DNA of 64,000 bases from Desulfolithobacter dissulfuricans (GTDB lineage: Bacteria; Desulfobacterota; Desulfobulbia; Desulfobulbales; Desulfobulbaceae), in assembly GCF_025998535.1 (NCBI RefSeq), contig NZ_AP024233.1, forward strand, positions 1,835,219-1,899,218, written 5' to 3'. Shown here piece after piece: positions 1 to 9,850 of the stretch; within the stretch, counting starts at the first letter, position 1, and each line of letters starts with the position of its first letter. A program made the position numbers and the translations under genes. The notes beneath the pieces were generated by a model that saw only the letters and a list, made by a program, of their open reading frames with translations, was not told the origin of the DNA and ran no database searches.

Positions 1-2417
1 TGGTTCCGGCAAGGCCACGGAAAAAGGTGCTGCCGGTAGCATCGAGTACGCTGTTGACCAAAATGGCAACTATACTGCAACTTCTGCGTCGGTCAACGGG
101 GTGAATCCAATAAATTTTGCCACATCGTTACAAAAGCAACGTGTTCAGGCTGCCGCGCATAACCTGGCGAGCAACGAAAATTACTCAAACTTGCTCAACC
201 AACTTTCACAGGACAGCCTGACCAGTACTGAAGCTCGTTCCTTCCAGGATCAACTCAAGAATGTTGAGCAGGAAAAATGGAGCCGTGCCGTAGAAGATGG
301 CTCGGCGTTCTCGATGATTAAAAATCAGTCTGTAAGACAGGCACTGGAAGGTCATCTTAAAGCAGGAGGAGGATGGAATTTTCTGGTTAAATTCGACGCA
401 GGAGGAAAAGCAAGTATTACAGCCCAAGGAGAATCCGGTGAAAAAGTGAGTTTCAATGTATCGGAAAAAGAAGCCCAAATGTTTGAGCAACAGCAAATGC
501 GGCTTCGTACCGAAGCTCTCAGTGAAACATTGCAGGATTCCAAAAATCTTTCTTATGCCAGCAATCTTGCCAAAAACATTGGTGCATCTGATGCTCAGTC
601 CTATTTGGAGCAGGCTAAAACCGTAGAGACAGATTCTGCTACTTATGGAGCAAATCTGATGACAGCTTGGGTGAGGAACTACGCTATCAACAGATTTGGT
701 GATGATTCACCGGAAAACATGCGCCGTGCAGTTGACCATTTTAATTTCCTGGCCACCAGGGGCGGTGAATCAGGAGTGGAACAGCTCCGAAAGGACATAA
801 AAGGTTTTGCAAGCGGATATGATGCGTGGGGTGATACATCTGGATTGGTCAATGAAACCATATCCAGCACGAAACAACAATTGGAAGCTGAAAAGGTCGC
901 ATTGCAAGACCAGGTAAATCCGGTTGCAGACATTGCAGCGGACAAGGCCGCAGCAATCAACGACAACACTTTTACTGATCCGACGAAAGGAAATCTTCAA
1001 GAACCAAGCAGAGATAAAACAATAAAAGCTGCTGATGAAGTCAGAACGTTCAATGAAAAAGAAAAAAATGGTGAAGGACGGATACAAACAAGCATCCCAA
1101 ATATGACAAAAGAAGGACTAAGTTCTGCTATACAGAATATTACCAGCGAATACATGACAAGCATTAAACGTGATGTTCCAAAACCATTTTCTCCGAAAGA
1201 CGTAGTAAAAACAACGACTGTTCCACTTGACTTTGATGAAGCGTTGCGTCAAGAAAATTTGCAAACACAGAGTCACCAGCAAAAACAAGATATAACTTCA
1301 ATACCAGACAATGCGCGGAACATTGCATCTATAAGCGACGGGAAGGTTGAATATACGCAATCTCCTGCCGGAGCCACACCACTGGCTACGGCGACAACAT
1401 CTTCTTCAGGGCCAGTCACGCCCGAAGAGGATCAGAGCCAGGTAAAAGCCACCATCGCCGCTTCTGCGTCCAACGCTGATACCATGCCAAACAGCCAACC
1501 GGTTCAGGCTCCTGAACAGCCTACCGAAGGACCGCAGGGAGCCCTGCCGAACGAACAACCCTATATCGCTCCCCAGGGAACAAAGCAGTCCGGCCAAGCT
1601 ATTGCCGAACAGTCCCAAAACACCGAACAGCCCAAACAGGAGCAATCTCTGCCGCGTTTCCCTGAGTGGGTTACGCAATACATGGAAAACCGCGCACCCG
1701 AAGCAACCGGGCAACCTACGGCTCATGGAGCCACAGGAGACACCGGAACCGGAGCCGGACAGGAACAAGTCATGCCCCATATCACTCCACAGGCAACAAA
1801 ACAACCTGTTGCTTCGCAAGGTGCAGGGCGATCCGGTCAGGCTTCAGAACAAGCTACAGAAGCCGTACCTGAACAGCCGACCGCGGAACAGGCTTATCTT
1901 GCTTCGATAAACGCTGAACAAGGTACAGCAGCTTCCGAGCAGGTAACGAACCAGGGTGCTTCTTTGGAACCACAGCCGGGCGACCAATCTTTTGTCGCTT
2001 CGAGGGGGACGGAACAAGCTGCCGAGCCAGTAGGTTCAGGACAACCCGCCAGCTCCGATACCAAGGGAACCGGAGCCGGGCAGGAACAAACCACGAGCGC
2101 ATCTTCAATGACTGATGGTGCCCAGCAAAATACTCCGACAACAGGAACCTCAGCCCAAGGGCAACCGTCGGAATCACGGTCGGCTGGACAACCACAACCC
2201 CATGTAGCTACCCAGGGCACAGAAAAGCCCGAACAGGCACAGACTGCATCTACCCCACCTGAAGGCACACCGGCAATGACGAACATGATGACGGGAGCCA
2301 ACGGATCGGCTGCTGACCTTGGAACCGCTGGAAACAATATGGAGGCTGGCCCGACCCGACAGCCCGTTACGAGCCAATCCTCGACCCCCGGAACCGCCAC
2401 TGAATACCAGGGGATCA

Positions 2418-4455
2418 ATGTAGAGTAGAGCGCTGTCAACAATGATCTTCAACGACTATGCCCTGCCGCACGCGGCTACTACATATCAGAGGAGGTCTCA
2501 TTGCGGACAGCGCCCCCTCGTCGAACCGGACGTGCGGTTTTACCGCATCCGGCTCTCCGATGATCTCTCGCCTCAAGGCATTCACAGGGAGTTGACGGCT
2601 CTTTTATGCAGATAGACCAGCCCCTTGGACATAAGCGCCTTGTACAACGACGGTCCATCAAGGTGCCGGCAGTGCCGGTGGCTCCGTGTCCTCATAAAGC
2701 GACTGAACCGGGTCTGCACGTACCAATCAATCTTCTTGAACGACACCTTCGGGTATCCGAAGGAAAAGTAGTTGCCCCAGCCAATCAGAAATCGATTGAC
2801 CTGATCAATTACTTTTTCTACCGGCTCTTGAATCCTGCGAATCGTCAGAGCATGTATCCTCTCCCGCGCCCGTTTCAGGCTCTTGGCAGAAGGGACAATG
2901 TTCAAATACCGACCCGCTCCGTACAGACTGCGATCAAAGCGGAACGTAAATCCAAGGAAATCAAAACTACTGCCGGGATCTTTCAAGTTAACTATGGTTG
3001 TCTTGTTCCGATTCAGGATCAGGTCGAGTTCCCCCAGCGTCTTGTCAACAAAGGCGTGAATGCGAGGTCCGATGTACCGAGCCATGATAACCCAGTCGTC
3101 GGCATATCGTACCAGCCTTGCGTTGGCAAAATTGCGGGGACCTTCCGGGCTGTGAAAGCGTTGGTCGAATTCATGGAGAAAGATGTTGGCCAGCAGAGGC
3201 GAGATGACTCCACCCTGTGGCGTACCCTTGCGGGAGCGAGTGATCTTGCGACCGCCCTGCCCATCCTCTTCAACGATATCGCTTTTCAACCACATCCTGA
3301 TCAGCTTCAAAACGGATCGGTCAGCTATTCGACGCTCCAGGCATTGCATCAGTTTGCCATGGTCAATCGTGTCAAAGTAGCTGCTCAGATCCGCATCCAG
3401 GACTTCAGTAAATCCCGCCTTGAGCGCCTGCCGAATCGCGGCGAGAGCATCATGGGCCTTAAGGCCCGGGCGGAATCCGTACGAGCAGTCCTCAAAGTCT
3501 GCCTCGAAAATCGGCTCCAGGATCAACAGGACCGCCATCTGTACAACCCGATCCTTGACGGTCGGGATACCCAGCGGACGCATCTTTCCATTCGCCTTTG
3601 GGATATAGACCCGTTTTACCGGCATGGGCCGGTAGGTCTTATCCTTCAATTCCTGCTGTATTGTTTGCAGCAGGCCTGCTACACCTTCCGAACTCTCCTT
3701 GATGGACGCAAGGCTTACTCCATCCACCCCGGCAGCGCCTCGATTGGCGTAAACCCGGTTCCAGGCACTTTGCAGTACATCTAGGCGATACACCCGGTCG
3801 TACAGGGCATAGAATCGAAACTCCGGTTCCTGCTTGGCCTTGTGGCCCAGTTTCTTTCGCAAGAGGGAGACCTTCGGGCTCAGGCCGAACTCCTGCCCTG
3901 CCCGTTTATCCGTAGTGGGAGACAAACATGTGTACTCCAAGCGGGACTTCCTCCATTGTCAGAAACACGATCAAAGTCCTGCCCCTTCGCTCCACGGGAG
4001 TTACCCCGCTTCAACACTACTATGGGCAGGTCCGACTCCCGGCCGGGACCGCACAGAGGGTTATGCATTCCCCTCCAGCGTTTGGACTCGGGCTATCTGC
4101 TGCCCTGCCCGTCCCGCCGGGTCTCCCAGGTTCCCTGGCGCTCCCTTGAGTACATGCCATCTCCAAACACCCCGGGCGGCCCAACGCAACGCTCCTGTTG
4201 TCTCATCGCGTCAATGACTGGCTTCCCCATGACCTCGGAGGGTCGCCGCCGCCAAATGTGTAACGAGGCCGAATCGAGTTCACAGATGTTACGGCCTATA
4301 CTCTATCTGACCTTACGGCCTTTTCCGACCCTGCTTGACGATTCGGGTTACCCCTACACGCCGGGTCGGCGATTTCGCGGTGAACAGGCAATTACCGCGG
4401 GTGGCATCGCAGCCACCAGATTCGCCAGAGCTTCGCCTGGCACACGAGGCCGCAC
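2418..4455 (-). mobile_element. Group II intron 1, full length, antisense to the traG-like gene
   Basis: On the minus strand the element starts with GTGCGG (the GUGYG-type 5' end) at 4455 and ends ..CTCTACAT at 2418. Domain V lies at about 2519-2561 (GAGCCGGATGCGG, GTAAAACC, GCACGTCCGGTTC) with domain VI between it and the 3' end. The maturase lies in domain IV. Excision restores the frame of the host gene, which fixes both boundaries. Because it lies antisense to the host gene it cannot be spliced out of that gene's mRNA. The joined exons form an 8-bp inverted repeat (TGAATACC / GGTATTCA) whose loop holds the insertion point. Confidence 0.9.
2582..3940 (-). CDS. ltrA: Group II intron reverse transcriptase/maturase (LtrA type)
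   Basis: A 452-residue protein encoded in domain IV of intron 1. It has the N-terminal RT-0/RT-1 region ([13 protein letters not shown]), [11 protein letters not shown], the SYGFRPG motif, [14 protein letters not shown], the [17 protein letters not shown] motif, and the catalytic RYADDWVI motif, followed by the X (maturase) domain with GWGNYFSFG. It ends shortly after X, so no HNH endonuclease domain is visible. Such proteins help splice the intron RNA and copy it into DNA. The frame is intact, so the intron may be active. Its long antisense frames are shadows. Confidence 0.95.
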   Translation of the reverse strand: MEYTCLSPTTDKRAGQEFGLSPKVSLLRKKLGHKAKQEPEFRFYALYDRVYRLDVLQSAWNRVYANRGAAGVDGVSLASIKESSEGVAGLLQTIQQELKDKTYRPMPVKRVYIPKANGKMRPLGIPTVKDRVVQMAVLLILEPIFEADFEDCSYGFRPGLKAHDALAAIRQALKAGFTEVLDADLSSYFDTIDHGKLMQCLERRIADRSVLKLIRMWLKSDIVEEDGQGGRKITRSRKGTPQGGVISPLLANIFLHEFDQRFHSPEGPRNFANARLVRYADDWVIMARYIGPRIHAFVDKTLGELDLILNRNKTTIVNLKDPGSSFDFLGFTFRFDRSLYGAGRYLNIVPSAKSLKRARERIHALTIRRIQEPVEKVIDQVNRFLIGWGNYFSFGYPKVSFKKIDWYVQTRFSRFMRTRSHRHCRHLDGPSLYKALMSKGLVYLHKRAVNSL

Positions 4456-6394
4456 CCGGTATTCAACCGGCTGAACAGTCTCATGCAGTTCCGCAGCAAG
4501 GTATGGAACAAACAGCACAGGCTCCTGAAACATCCTCGATACCTGAAGGTATGCCGGGCATACCGAATGTCATGATGCCTGCCCATGAACCAGGCACCGC
4601 CCAGGTCATGGATGATCAGGTCAGAAACAGAGGAGAACAAGTTGCAGGTGAATCTTTATCGCAAGGAGATACCCAGCAACAGGTTATAGCTACAACCGGC
4701 TTCTATAATGTGGAGCATCAAGACAGCATCCAGGAACAGTCTTCCGTTCAGGGACAATCCGTGGCAACACAGCCGGAAGCTCCCCAGCCGGCTGAACAGT
4801 CTTATATAGCCCCACAAGGCACTGGCCAGCCAACCCAGAGCATGGAAAACACCCCGGCAACGGCAAGTTACCAGAGAACAGGACAGCCTGCCTGGCCGGC
4901 AGGTGCCTCCGCTACAGGTCCCGCTCCGAATGCCGACACCATGGCCGCCAGTCATCAGGCCCAACCCACTGAAGCACAGCAGGAAACCAAACCAACAGGA
5001 CAATCCTTTGTCTCTTCTCAGGGTTTAGAGCAAACCGGCCAGATTGCCACAGGCCAGGCCCAGGTTTACGCAGCACCCGGACCCCAGGTGGCCGCCAGCG
5101 GATTGTCAAGTCCACAACCCCCTGAACAAGCCACAGGCGTTTCCCCTGCAACTGAAGGTGACCAACAAAACATTTCTGGTCAGGCCGATGCGCTGACCAC
5201 AGGCCAACCGGCTGGACAGTCTTTTGCGGTCAACGAAACAGGACAGCAGGGGCCGATTACCGATCAAGGAGCCGAAAACACCCCAGGACCCCAGCCGGTC
5301 GAGCAGCCTTATATAGCTGCCCGTGGTGCGGGACAGGCACAGGGCGAATCCCAGACAGCGGAAACCACTTCAGGCCCGGTCTCGTCCGGGTATTTCAACC
5401 TGGAAGACGGATACAGCGCTCCGGAACAGTCGGATGCGCCCCGGTCGTTTGTTCGTTCCGGCTCCGGCTTCAACACTGAAGCCCCTGCCCCAGAGCAAAC
5501 TGTTGTCCAGGCCGGCGGGACCCCGACGGAGCCTCAGCAAGTTGAACAGCCTTATGTAACCCAACAGGGCATGGAACAACCCGGCCAGGATTTTACAGGA
5601 CAGCACCAGGGCACCGAACAGCCTGTTGGGGCCATACCGGAACCTCATTCTGGTGACCAACCCTTTGCAGCTCCGCAAGGCGTAGAACAGGCGAGCCAGG
5701 TTCAGGAATCCCCTTCAATGCCTGAAGAAGCACCAGTCATGCCGAATGACACGGTATCGTCTCTCCAGGGACCGGATTCCAGCCAAGGCGCAGATTATGG
5801 AGCCAACGGAAGCATCATACCGGAAGCTCAGCCGGTCGAGCAGGCCAATGTAATCCCGCAAGAAGGCGGACTGGCTACCCACGTACCTGAACAACCTACA
5901 GGAAGCACCCCGGAACCCGAACCGGCTGAACACCAGGTTCAGGCCGTTGAAGATACACAGGCAACGGTGAGCTTTCAGGAGCCGGGACAACCTGCCGAGC
6001 CGGTAACTACTCCCGCCGGTAATCCCATGATGGATACTTCTCCTGTTGATATGCCAAACAGCCAGCCGGCTCAAGCTCCTCAACAGACGGTAGAAGAATC
6101 GCAGGAACCCCAGCCGGTTGAACAGCCCAATGTCGCCACGCAAGATGATGGGCAAGCTCAGGATGTGTCTTCGGAGCCTGGAGGCCTCCAGGATAAGACT
6201 TCAGGAGAAGAAGGATCTCAAGGGTCGGCCATGTCCGGAGAGACACCCAACCAGGAGCAGCAGGCTCCTGTAAAAAAGTCCAAAAGTTCTTCGAGCAAGA
6301 TGGACGATTTAATGGCTGACATCCTAACACAGGACGATCAACAGGCTACTGAATCCCGACAGGACGCCTTGCCGTCCGAGGAACCCCAGACAAA

Positions 6395-6562
6395 ATTGCC
6401 TTCTTAAACGCTGAACAAGGTTTTCCTCGCGCACAATATAACCTTGGAATTTTGCATACAGAAGCTGGCGAGTACGATAAGGCAGCCTATTGGTTTCAGA
6501 AAGCTGCTGAACAGGACTTTCGAACGCACAATATTAAAATATTGATTAACACAAATTTATGA
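6395..6562 (+). pseudogene. Sel1-repeat remnant at the 3' end of the TraG-like gene
   Basis: Directly at the traG-like stop codon another frame encodes FLNAEQGFPRAQYNLG, then a Glu/Tyr-rich turn and YWFQKAAEQDF. That is one Sel1-like tetratricopeptide-type repeat (A-EQG-A-YNLG, A--WF-KAAEQ). It has no start codon or ribosome-binding site of its own and stops at 6562. Its stop overlaps the start of the following PilZ gene (ATGA). It could be the eroded end of a longer ancestral protein, or be reached from the traG-like frame by a -1 shift. I favour a remnant. Confidence 0.5.
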
Positions 6563-6912
6563 ACGAACACATTATTGCTTGCAAGGATCGTCGTAAATTC
6601 TCAAGGATTAACCTATGCAGCACTGCCGTAATCTATTGTGATGATGGACGCTATAAACTTGTGCTTACAAAAAATTTAATCCTTGGTGGTATATATGTTT
6701 TGGGAGAATTTAACATAACAATCGGTGAAATATGTACTATAGAAATATTCGCAAGAGATAAAAATATAATCATTACCATGATGGTTACTGCCGAGGTTGT
6801 GCGCAAGGATGATAATGGCCTTGCGCTTAATTTTCTTGAAATGGAACAAGGAACATATAGTCAGCTTCAGGAAATAATCTTGGACAAAGAGCAAGATGAC
6901 GAGGAATTTTGA
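6559..6912 (+). CDS. PilZ domain protein A
   Basis: 117 residues. It begins with the Arg-rich motif DRRKFSRINL (the RxxxR part of the c-di-GMP pocket) at residues 10-19 and continues to a second motif, KNLILGGIYV, in the place of the usual D/NxSxxG, then a beta-barrel ending in DDNGLALNFL. PilZ domains bind cyclic di-GMP and change partner activity. In this copy the Ser of NxSxxG is Ile, so ligand binding may be weakened. The start overlaps the preceding remnant by four bases. A second PilZ gene follows at 7295. What either controls is not shown by the sequence. Confidence 0.82.
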   Translation: MNEHIIACKDRRKFSRINLCSTAVIYCDDGRYKLVLTKNLILGGIYVLGEFNITIGEICTIEIFARDKNIIITMMVTAEVVRKDDNGLALNFLEMEQGTYSQLQEIILDKEQDDEEF

Positions 6913-6946
6913 CAGTTGTGTCTATGTTTTCAAGGAGGTGTAGTTC

Positions 6947-7201
6947 ATGCAGCATTTGAAAAAGAAAATTCAATTGAACTATCGCCCAGGTACCTGGGTG
7001 CGTCAATGCGATATTTGCGATTACTTCGTGCCGGACTTTGAGGTCCGCGACAGCCAATCCGGGTCTTTGCAGTTTGAAGGGCGATGCTCGCTTGTCGGCC
7101 TCAGGAACGACCGGCGCTTAAGGGTCCAGCCGCATTTCGTTTGCGACCGGTTTAGCAACACCCAGCGCATTGCCAGATTCAACAGGCCCTGGCCCTGTTG
7201 A
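6947..7201 (+). CDS. Small Cys-containing protein of unknown function
   Basis: 84 residues with a strong ribosome-binding site (AAGGAGGTG, nine bases before ATG). It contains a CDICDYFVPDF segment (residues 21-31), then single cysteines near residues 47, 66 and 84, an arrangement that could bind a metal. The C-terminal part is basic. I do not recognise the family. It sits between two PilZ genes on the same strand, about 35 bases after the first, which suggests co-transcription. Confidence 0.6.
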   Translation: MQHLKKKIQLNYRPGTWVRQCDICDYFVPDFEVRDSQSGSLQFEGRCSLVGLRNDRRLRVQPHFVCDRFSNTQRIARFNRPWPC

Positions 7202-7294
7202 GATTGAAGCTCCCCTGCCGGTCAGGCATGGATCGAATCGTTCCGCCGCAAAAAGGAACAGAAGAAAGAAATAAACAGGTGGGTGTTCCGGTAG

Positions 7295-7669
7295 ATGTCA
7301 GACAAAAATACAACCGGCAGAGGACGCCGCAGATTCTCCAGAGTAAATTTCAACCGGCTGGCTCGGCTTTATCTGGGAGGCAGGTGGCACGAATACGCGC
7401 AGATTAAAAATCTGAGCCTTGGAGGTGTGTTCATCGAGGGACAGTACGAGGCCGACGTGGGAGAAACCTGCGAGCTGGAATTGTATGAGAATGCCCGCAG
7501 TTCAAGCTTGGTTTTGACGCTTACCGCAAGAGTAGTGCGTGTGGATGACGACGGACTGGGACTTGAATTTGTTGATGTGGAGCCGAATACCTATATGTTT
7601 CTCCAAACCATAGTTCTATATCATTCAGATGATCCGTATGACATTGCCCTGGAATTTCCTGGTAATTGA
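7295..7669 (+). CDS. PilZ domain protein B
   Basis: 124 residues. Both halves of the c-di-GMP signature are present: GRRRFSRVNF at residues 9-18 and KNLSLGGVFIEG (canonical NxSxxG) at about 38-49, followed by a beta-barrel with DDDGLGLEF. Compared with its neighbour at 6559 it keeps the Ser, so it is the better candidate for real c-di-GMP binding. The two proteins align along their whole length (same motif spacing, same ending F-(V/L)-(D/E)-(V/M)-E), which suggests tandem duplication followed by divergence. It is followed by a strong hairpin that could terminate transcription. Confidence 0.86.
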   Translation: MSDKNTTGRGRRRFSRVNFNRLARLYLGGRWHEYAQIKNLSLGGVFIEGQYEADVGETCELELYENARSSSLVLTLTARVVRVDDDGLGLEFVDVEPNTYMFLQTIVLYHSDDPYDIALEFPGN

Positions 7670-8107
7670 CACTTTTCCCTTCCCCCTGCCAGAATAATCT
7701 CCTTTTTCTCTCAACCAAGAATATCGGGCTTCTCGACGTTTCGTGTGGATTTGGTCAAAATATACCAAATCCACACGAAACGTCGAGAAGCCATTTTTTT
7801 TATAATCAGCGTCAAAATAGGTAATTCTACCTATATGAAAAAATCCTGAATTGTGATTAAATGAATGGCTGTTCATTTCCGGAGATAAAATCCGGAAAAG
7901 TACCATCCTTAAAGTTGACAGAAGATTAAGCTTACCGCTGGAAAATTTTCCTTATGGCACGTGGTATTAACTCGTTTCGAAGTATTACTCTCATGTTAAT
8001 GACACCAGATTAAAAAACAAATGGATAGGGGCAGTTTTTTTGTCGGTTGTTACAGATTAGTCAATATATTAGGATAATATATTAATTTGCATTAATAAAG
8101 GTACACT
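7670..8107. other. Intergenic stretch without a gene
   Basis: About 440 bases between the second PilZ gene and the next gene. It holds the 66-bp perfect hairpin described separately. The remainder is AT-rich and contains no convincing coding frame. The segment before 8108 (TTAATTTGCATTAATAAAGG) could hold a promoter and a weak ribosome-binding site. Confidence 0.6.
7727..7792. repeat. Solo ISL3-type end hairpin (66 bp perfect palindrome)
   Basis: Two 29-base arms pair perfectly around an 8-base loop (CAAAATAT). The arm starts GGCTTCTCGACGTTTCGTG and ends TGGATTTGGT. It closely resembles the hairpin just inside the left end of the ISL3 element at 8520-9850 (arms CGACGTTTCGAGTGGATTTGG), but with its own matching changes on both arms. 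No transposase lies next to it. A run of eight T follows, so it can also work as a rho-independent terminator for the PilZ operon. It is either a relic end of a related ISL3 element or an independently maintained element. Confidence 0.7.
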
Positions 8108-8519
8108 ATGAAGCATAAGAGAAGGGATAAAGCGGTTTACGATGAAGCAAAAAAATTTCTGATTTCTAATACACCTGATGAAATTACAGAAGAGGTCATT
8201 GAATCTTACTTGTCGGTTCCAAGGCCAACACCTGACGCACTATCATTAAATAAAATTTATCACAGGCTCTTGGAATCGGCTCAAAATTCCAATATGAAAA
8301 CAGGCGTAATTGGTGGCTCGATAGGTGGCGTAGACAATCTTAGGCAGGTTCTATTTGGTTTTGACCCAAACAAGGTGTTGGAGCAATATTCAGATAATGA
8401 TGAAGAATTGCTTGACAACATCATAAAAACATTAAAACCAAAAGGCAAAATTAGAAGAACCCCAAAAAGCATTTGGCCTAAGTATTGCAAAACTATAATA
8501 TCTGGAGCTGAATTCTTTT

Positions 8520-9850
8520 GGCTCTTCGTCATTTCATGTGGATTTCAGCAGGTTCTGTAACGGAGCAGCGAGAAGGTAGATGATGGTAATGAATGTCTCA
8601 TCGTTTCGGTATCCACGAGCCCGCACCTTGGCGGCCTGGAATATTCCGTTGAGGGCCTCTATGCGTCCATTGCTATGTTCTGATATCCATCTGGCAAGAA
8701 TCTCCTCCCGGTACTTTTCCACTGTGCGCAGCGCCTTTCTGACCGGAGCCAACAGTTTTTTGTCATCGCAAAGCTCATTGGCCAGATTCAAAAACCAGGT
8801 CAGCCGCCATCTGGCCGCCCGCAGATTCGTTGCTCGGCGAACCCAGCGCAGTAGCTCTTTGATGCGCCAGGCTTCGGCTGTGTGCAGGTCCATGGCCTCA
8901 AGCTCTGCCAGCGCATCAAGCTGCTTTTCCGTGAGGTCGCTTTCCGCTGCCTTGAGAGTAGCCCATCTCGCAGCCCGGGGCATGCGTACTTCCTTTGCTT
9001 CCTTGCGGCGCACCTCGTCCACTGCCTTGCTGAACAGCTGGACCACATGGAACCAGTCCACCGTAATATTGCTGTTGACGAAGTGGGTCTTTATGCCGGA
9101 GATGAAGGCTCCGGACATGTCAGAGACCACCTCGACCACATTCTCCGCCTTTCCCTGGTGGTCGGCCAGAAACCGCTTGAATGCCTTCAGTGTCTTTTTG
9201 CCCTTGCCGGGAGTGGCAAAGACTACCGGTTTTTCCTTGCGGTCCAAGTCGATGAACACGGTGATGTAACGATGACCGCGACGGGATTTGGTTTCATCCA
9301 GGCTGAAGGCTTTCAGGCCGCTCAAGTCCATCCGGGCCAGGGCCTGGTTGACATAGTGACGGATGATCCGCCACAACCGCTTGTCTTTCATCTCCAGAAT
9401 CCGAGCGGCGGTGAGTACCGGCATATCACGGACAAATACCATGGCCGCCTGCTCGAAAAGCAGGGTAAACTTGCTGCCTTTGCGAGCCCAGGGAACGGTA
9501 ATCTGTTTCACGCCATGGTGTTCACAACGAATCCTGGGGACAGGGGCGGTGATGTAACAGTGATGTTGGAAAAAATTCAGATGCCGCCATGTCTTCACCT
9601 TGAAATCATGAGCCTTGCACATGGCTCCACAGACAGGGCAAGGATACTTCGCCCCTCGGTCGGCCTTGATGGTAAGGCGCAGTTCATGGGGAACCTTCTC
9701 CGTGTCCAGAATCTGTCCCTTGATTTCCCAGGGGGCTTCCAGGCCAAGTCCAAGACTGATAACGTCACGACTGTTCATCCTGACACCTCCGACGTTTCGA
9801 GTGGATTTGGTCACAAAATATACCAAATCCACTCAAAACGTCGAGGAGCC
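8520..9850 (-). mobile_element. ISL3-family insertion sequence, copy 1 (1331 bp)
   Basis: The ends are imperfect inverted repeats, GGCTCCTCGACGTTTTGAGT at 9850 and GGCTCTTCGTCATTTCATGT at 8520, which converge on GTGGATTT. An exact 8-bp target duplication ATTCTTTT flanks it (8512-8519 and 9851-9858), the size expected for ISL3. Between the 9850 end and the transposase start lies a long hairpin (about 9790-9843). A second copy of the same 1331-bp length, with an identical transposase, lies at 46135-47465. Confidence 0.95.
8534..9778 (-). CDS. tnp: ISL3-family transposase (copy 1)
   Basis: 414 residues from the ATG at 9778, chosen because CGGAGGTGTC lies just upstream; an in-frame upstream codon would read through the end hairpin. 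The N-terminus has an ISL3 zinc-finger region (YPCPVCGAMCKAHD, then RIRCEHHGVKQ). The DDE core shows FSLDETKSRRGH, VVSDMSGAFISGIK and the late Glu in SNGRIEALNGIFQAAK. It catalyses cut-and-paste or replicative movement of the element. It is identical in protein sequence to the copy at 46207. Confidence 0.95.
   Translation of the reverse strand: MNSRDVISLGLGLEAPWEIKGQILDTEKVPHELRLTIKADRGAKYPCPVCGAMCKAHDFKVKTWRHLNFFQHHCYITAPVPRIRCEHHGVKQITVPWARKGSKFTLLFEQAAMVFVRDMPVLTAARILEMKDKRLWRIIRHYVNQALARMDLSGLKAFSLDETKSRRGHRYITVFIDLDRKEKPVVFATPGKGKKTLKAFKRFLADHQGKAENVVEVVSDMSGAFISGIKTHFVNSNITVDWFHVVQLFSKAVDEVRRKEAKEVRMPRAARWATLKAAESDLTEKQLDALAELEAMDLHTAEAWRIKELLRWVRRATNLRAARWRLTWFLNLANELCDDKKLLAPVRKALRTVEKYREEILARWISEHSNGRIEALNGIFQAAKVRARGYRNDETFITIIYLLAAPLQNLLKST

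Larger units (their letters stand above)
1..6407 (+). pseudogene. traG: TraG-like conjugal transfer protein, 3' part, split by an antisense group II intron
   Basis: The reading frame is open from the first bases, so the N-terminus lies outside the window. Residues encoded up to about base 1300 are Gln/Ala-rich and helical and resemble the periplasmic part of F-type TraG mating-pair stabilisation proteins. From about 1400 the protein becomes a low-complexity Pro/Gln/Thr tail built from some fourteen degenerate copies of a motif like EQPYIAPQGTEQ. The tail breaks at 2417 and resumes at 4456 in the same frame: removing 2418-4455 joins ggg-atc-a to cc-ggt-att and reads G-I-T-G-I. In the present sequence translation stops at 2428, three codons into the intron, so a protein lacking only the repeat tail could still be made. 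The TraG name rests on recalled resemblance plus transfer context; the split is directly visible. Confidence 0.62.

Noticed and set aside
1406-2442. Minus-strand frames of 113-182 codons in the repeat tail of the traG-like gene
   Set aside because: Low-complexity coding repeats keep the opposite strand open; no start sites or motifs.
2606-3784. 392-codon open frame on the plus strand
   Set aside because: It is the antisense shadow of the intron maturase; no protein family features.
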